DNA from: Limnohabitans sp. Rim8
Lineage (GTDB): Bacteria > Pseudomonadota > Gammaproteobacteria > Burkholderiales > Burkholderiaceae_C
Assembly: GCA_945877725.1 (NCBI GenBank)
Contig: CAMDXR010000137.1
Span: forward strand, 1 to 7,914
Direction: 5' to 3'
Length of the DNA stretch: 7,914 nucleotides
A program made the position numbers and the translations under genes. The notes below the pieces were generated by a model. The model saw only the letters and a program-made list of their open reading frames with translations. It made no database searches and was not told the DNA's origin. Within the stretch, counting starts at the first letter, position 1. The number at the start of each line of letters is the position of its first letter. Positions 5,477 to 7,914 of this stretch are shown here, piece after piece.

Positions 5477-6738
5477 GCGCCCCTAACGTCAATCTTTCAG
5501 CCCAATACAGCCAACTCGACGCTTGGATCGACGCGCACTTTGACGAGCAAGTCCGGTTTTTGCAAGCCTTGGTGCAAGTGCCCACCGACACCCCGCCCGG
5601 CAACAATGCCCCGCACGCCGAACGTACCGCAGAACTGCTTAAGCCCATGGGCTTTGAGGCAGAAAAGCACGTCGTACCCGCAGCCGATGTCAAGGCCTAC
5701 GGACTGGAAAGCATCACCAACCTGATCGTGCGCCGCCACTACGGGGCAGGCAAAACCATTGCCCTGAACGCCCATGGCGACGTGGTGCCACCCGGCGAAG
5801 GCTGGACCCATCCACCCTATGGCGGCGAGATCCAGAACGGCGCCATGTACGGCCGCGCCACCGCCGTCAGCAAGAGCGACTTTTCTACCTTCACCTTTGC
5901 CACCCGCGCCCTCGAATCGCTGCAAACACCGCTCAAAGGCGGCGTGGAACTGCACTTTACATACGACGAAGAATTTGGCGGCGAAATGGGCCCCGGCTGG
6001 TTGCTGGCCCAAGGCCTGACAAAACCCGATTTGATGATTGCGGCGGGATTTAGTTACCAAGTGGTCACCGCGCACAACGGCTGCTTGCAAATGGAAGTGA
6101 CCGTACACGGCGAAATGGCCCACGCCGCCATTCCCGACAGCGGCACCGACGCGATACAAGGCGCAGTGCACATCCTGAACGCCCTGCACGCCCTGAACAC
6201 CCAATACCTGCAAGTGAGCTCTCAGGTGGAGGGCATCACGCACCCCTACCTCAATGTGGGCCAAATCACCGGGGGCACCAACACCAACGTGGTGCCTGGC
6301 AAAGTCAGCTTCAAGCTGGACCGCCGCATGATCCCCGAAGAAAACCCGGCCGAAGTCGAGGCCGCCATTCGGCAAACCATTGCCCAAGCCGCGGCCAGCT
6401 TCAACCCACCGCGTGGCGGCAAACAACTGCAAGTGGACGTACGCCGCATGTTGTTGGCCAACGCCATGAAACCCCTGCCCGGCAACCAACCCTTGGTCGA
6501 TGCGATCCAGAACCACGGCCAACAAGTGTTTGGCGAAGCCATTCCCGCAGTGGGCACCCCGCTCTACACCGACGTGCGCCTGTACGTGGAACGCGGCATC
6601 CCCGGCGTGATCTATGGTGCTGGCCCGCGCACCGTGCGCGAATCCAACGCCAAACGCGCTGACGAACATGTGCAACTGGAAGACCTGCGCCGCGCCACCA
6701 AAGTGATCGCCCGCACGCTGCTGGATTTGCTGGCTTGA
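5473..6738 (+). CDS. M20-family metallohydrolase-like protein with altered metal site
   Basis: The ATG at 5473 overlaps the fusion gene's TGA (ATGA) and has GGAA at 5464-5467, so it is preferred over an in-frame ATG at 5422; translation is probably coupled. The product is 421 residues. It has an M20 (ArgE/DapE/CPG2-like) catalytic domain in two parts (~20-200, ~325-420) and a dimerisation domain (~205-322, with GEMAHAAIPDSGTDAI). Present: NAHGDVVPP (His101, Asp103) and YDEEFGGEMG (Glu166, Glu167). Unusual: in MYGRATAVSKSD the bridging Asp position is Val132, and near the C-terminus the usual His before x-x-[D/N]-E is Lys394 (NAKRADEH). Asp136 might substitute for the former. The substrate is unknown. 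Its place in the operon suggests a carbamoyl or amide compound from ureide breakdown, but this is inference. It differs clearly from the AllC half of its neighbour. Confidence 0.85.
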   Translation: MSAPNVNLSAQYSQLDAWIDAHFDEQVRFLQALVQVPTDTPPGNNAPHAERTAELLKPMGFEAEKHVVPAADVKAYGLESITNLIVRRHYGAGKTIALNAHGDVVPPGEGWTHPPYGGEIQNGAMYGRATAVSKSDFSTFTFATRALESLQTPLKGGVELHFTYDEEFGGEMGPGWLLAQGLTKPDLMIAAGFSYQVVTAHNGCLQMEVTVHGEMAHAAIPDSGTDAIQGAVHILNALHALNTQYLQVSSQVEGITHPYLNVGQITGGTNTNVVPGKVSFKLDRRMIPEENPAEVEAAIRQTIAQAAASFNPPRGGKQLQVDVRRMLLANAMKPLPGNQPLVDAIQNHGQQVFGEAIPAVGTPLYTDVRLYVERGIPGVIYGAGPRTVRESNAKRADEHVQLEDLRRATKVIARTLLDLLA

Positions 6739-6741
6739 GCG

Positions 6742-6763
6742 CAGCGGCGCGCACGCGCCGCTG
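6742..6763 (+). terminator. GC-rich hairpin after the ureide operon
   Basis: CAGCGGCGC (6742-6750) and GCGCCGCTG (6755-6763) form a perfect 9-bp stem with a GCAC loop, four bases after the M20 stop codon. There is no T-tract after it, so it is a terminator-like or 3'-protecting hairpin, not a classical intrinsic terminator. It separates the metabolic operon from the toxin-antitoxin promoter. Confidence 0.5.
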
Positions 6764-6773
6764 TCCAGTCAAC

Positions 6774-6803
6774 TTGACCTTGAATCCCCAGCCCTGCTAC
6801 ATT
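6774..6803 (+). promoter_or_regulatory. Candidate promoter of the toxin-antitoxin pair
   Basis: TTGACC (6774-6779, 5 of 6 consensus matches) is followed after 18 bases by TACATT (6798-6803, 4 of 6). The -10 lies inside the inverted repeat at 6795-6810, the usual arrangement for an autorepressed toxin-antitoxin operon. Confidence 0.5.
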
Positions 6804-6810
6804 TGTAGCA
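6795..6810. promoter_or_regulatory. Inverted repeat, likely antitoxin operator
   Basis: TGCTAC-ATTT-GTAGCA is a perfect inverted repeat with 6-bp arms. It covers the candidate -10 and ends 21 bases before the antitoxin ATG. Type II antitoxins commonly bind such palindromes to repress their own operon, so this is the probable ParD-like binding site. Confidence 0.55.
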
Positions 6811-6831
6811 AATTACTTCAAGGTGAACTTT

Positions 6832-7059
6832 ATGGGCATGCCAGTACGAATCGACGATACGCTTTACGAACAAGCGAAAGCGCACGCCACTGCTGAGCGG
6901 CGAACCATCGCGGGCCAAATTGAATTCTGGGCCATGGTGGGCAAAGCCGCCCTTGACAACCCTGACCTGCCCACAGAGTTTGTGCGCGAACTGATGATTG
7001 CCCGAGCTGAAGGCCCCGTGCTGGCCACGCCGTTTATTCCACAATCACGCACCAAATGA
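6832..7059 (+). CDS. ParD-like antitoxin of a type II toxin-antitoxin system
   Basis: A small 75-residue protein with a ribbon-helix-helix-type beginning (MPVRIDDTLYEQAKAHATAE) and the segment RRTIAGQIEFWAMVGKAALDNPDLP, typical of the ParD-like antitoxin family. The N-terminal part should bind the operator palindrome as a dimer; the C-terminal part (about residues 47-75) would wrap the toxin. AAGG (6820-6823) lies eight bases before the ATG at 6832, so this start is preferred over the in-frame GTG at 6823, which is part of that ribosome site; the ATG at 6838 is a further option. Its stop overlaps the toxin start by 4 bp. It neutralises and represses; the partner is encoded directly downstream. 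Confidence 0.85.
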   Translation: MGMPVRIDDTLYEQAKAHATAERRTIAGQIEFWAMVGKAALDNPDLPTEFVRELMIARAEGPVLATPFIPQSRTK

Positions 7060-7331
7060 GCACAGTTCAGGTGCTGCAAAGCGCCGCTTTTGCCAGAGCG
7101 TATAAAAAACTACACCTGCAGCAAAAAACCGATGCAGACCATGCCGTAGAGGCCATCACTGCAGACCCCACTTTGGGAGAACCCCAAAAAGGCGATCTCT
7201 CTGGGGTATTCGTTTATAAATACCGAAGCCAACAACAGCCCATGCTGCTGGCCTACGAATACGACCCCGGTTCAAGAATGTTGTTGCTTTTGGGTTCTCA
7301 TGAGAATTTTTATCAAAAGTTAAAACGATAA
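7056..7331 (+). CDS. RelE/ParE-superfamily toxin
   Basis: A 91-residue basic protein with the RelE/ParE layout: N-terminal helices (SAAFARAYKKLHLQQKTDADHA), then ITADPTLGEPQKGDLSGVFVYKYR, a strand pair (QPMLLAYEYD, RMLLLLGSH) and the C-terminal HENFYQKLKR that matches the 'G-x-H-x-x-x-Y' ending common in RelE-like toxins. The ATG overlaps the antitoxin stop (ATGA), so translation is coupled. RelE relatives cut mRNA on the ribosome and ParE relatives poison DNA gyrase; the sequence alone does not settle which applies here. The pair is complete and shows no frameshift, so it is probably functional. It is convergent with the mrr gene, with only 16 bp between the stop codons and no visible terminator. 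Confidence 0.82.
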   Translation: MSTVQVLQSAAFARAYKKLHLQQKTDADHAVEAITADPTLGEPQKGDLSGVFVYKYRSQQQPMLLAYEYDPGSRMLLLLGSHENFYQKLKR

Positions 7332-7347
7332 ACAAAACACAAGGCCC

Positions 7348-7914
7348 TTAATCTTCGGCAAAGTAATCGGTGTCCATGCGTTTGAGCTGGTAGGTGGCGG
7401 CCACGCTGACGCCTAGATCGTGGGCAATCATCAGGTCGGCCAAATGGGCTCCATCTATCAAAACAATCTTTTTGTCAGATTTGATGCTTTGCACCGCCAA
7501 ACGCGCTGCGGGCGTGAAATAACTGGTGGTTAAAAACACGCCTTTTTTGACGCCCTTAATGTCCAGCGCCCCTATAAAGTCGCGCACCGGGCCTTCGCCC
7601 ACGGCGTCTTGCCAACGCTTGGCCTGCAGATAAATGGTGTCCAGCCCCAGTGGGTCTTCGTTGATGATGCCGTCCACGCCCCCGTCGCCCGACTGGCCCA
7701 CGGTGCGGCCCGCGTCTTGGCGGCTGCCGCCGTAACCCATGTTCAACAGCAACTGCAACACCAGGCGTTCAAAGAAAACCGGCTCGCAAGCCTTGATGGA
7801 CTCGATCAACTCGGCTGCCAAGGCCTCATGGGCAGTGCGCAAAATGCGGGCCATGCCCACCTCGGGCACCTCAATTTCAAGGGCCTCTGTTTCTGTATCT
7901 ACATTGAGCGCCCC
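7348..7914 (-). CDS. mrr: Mrr-type restriction endonuclease, C-terminal part (5' end outside window)
   Basis: The minus-strand frame is open to the right edge, so the 189 visible residues are the C-terminal part of a protein usually near 300 residues; the GTG at 7869 is not the start. Numbered from that GTG, the Mrr catalytic domain shows ACEPVFFERLVLQLLLNMGY with Glu34, then GGSRQDAGRTVGQSGDGGVDG with Asp66, and YLQAKRW with Gln82 and Lys84, the D-(Q/E)xK nuclease triad of the family. ALDIKGVKKGVFLTTSYFTP and the C-terminal ATYQLKRMDTDYF are also typical. Mrr enzymes are type IV restriction systems that cut methylated foreign DNA; the N-terminal recognition winged helix would lie beyond the window. 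It may form a small defence patch with the adjacent toxin-antitoxin pair. Confidence 0.92.
   Translation of the reverse strand, partial: GALNVDTETEALEIEVPEVGMARILRTAHEALAAELIESIKACEPVFFERLVLQLLLNMGYGGSRQDAGRTVGQSGDGGVDGIINEDPLGLDTIYLQAKRWQDAVGEGPVRDFIGALDIKGVKKGVFLTTSYFTPAARLAVQSIKSDKKIVLIDGAHLADLMIAHDLGVSVAATYQLKRMDTDYFAED

Noticed and set aside
5497..6675. Minus-strand open frame (392 codons) opposite the M20 gene
   Set aside because: Same antisense shadow pattern, no family motifs and no start signal; the + strand gene is well supported.

Overview
The window looks like a piece of a betaproteobacterial chromosome, most probably order Burkholderiales (Comamonadaceae-like). This is inferred from the moderately high GC content, the protein styles and the layout of the purine genes, not from any marker gene. 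No rRNA, tRNA, CRISPR array, intact insertion sequence or replication origin is visible.

Left edge (1-1390): the 3' end of a DUF4143-type ATP-binding protein on the + strand converges on a minus-strand gene for a lipoprotein of the staphylococcal (thermo)nuclease family. Upstream of the nuclease lies a 227-bp spacer rich in repeats: a small inverted repeat next to the nuclease start, a roughly threefold 17-18 bp repeat, two hairpins resembling dispersed palindromic repeats, and a 17-bp tandem duplication that runs into the end of uraH.

Centre (1388-6738): a ureide (uric acid breakdown) cluster. uraH (5-hydroxyisourate hydrolase) points left. Diverging from it are a GntR/FCD-family regulator, puuE (cofactor-free allantoinase), one long gene fusing OHCU decarboxylase (UraD) to allantoate amidohydrolase (AllC), and an M20-family hydrolase joined to the fusion by a 4-bp ATGA overlap. 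Together the enzymes cover 5-hydroxyisourate -> OHCU -> (S)-allantoin -> allantoate -> ureidoglycine. No urate oxidase is in the window, so the first step must be encoded elsewhere. The uraH/gntR gap carries two abutting palindromes, one of which coincides with the -35 of a good candidate promoter for the regulator, which suggests autoregulation. A 69-bp imperfect hairpin fills most of the gap between puuE and the fusion gene. The M20 protein is odd: two positions that normally bind metal appear to be Val and Lys.

Right edge (6739-7914): after a GC-rich hairpin come a compact type II toxin-antitoxin pair (ParD-like antitoxin, RelE/ParE-like toxin, overlapping by 4 bp, with a promoter/operator palindrome in front) and, convergent with it, the 3' part of an Mrr-type restriction endonuclease gene that runs out of the window. 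This end looks like a small defence/accessory patch beside a metabolic operon.
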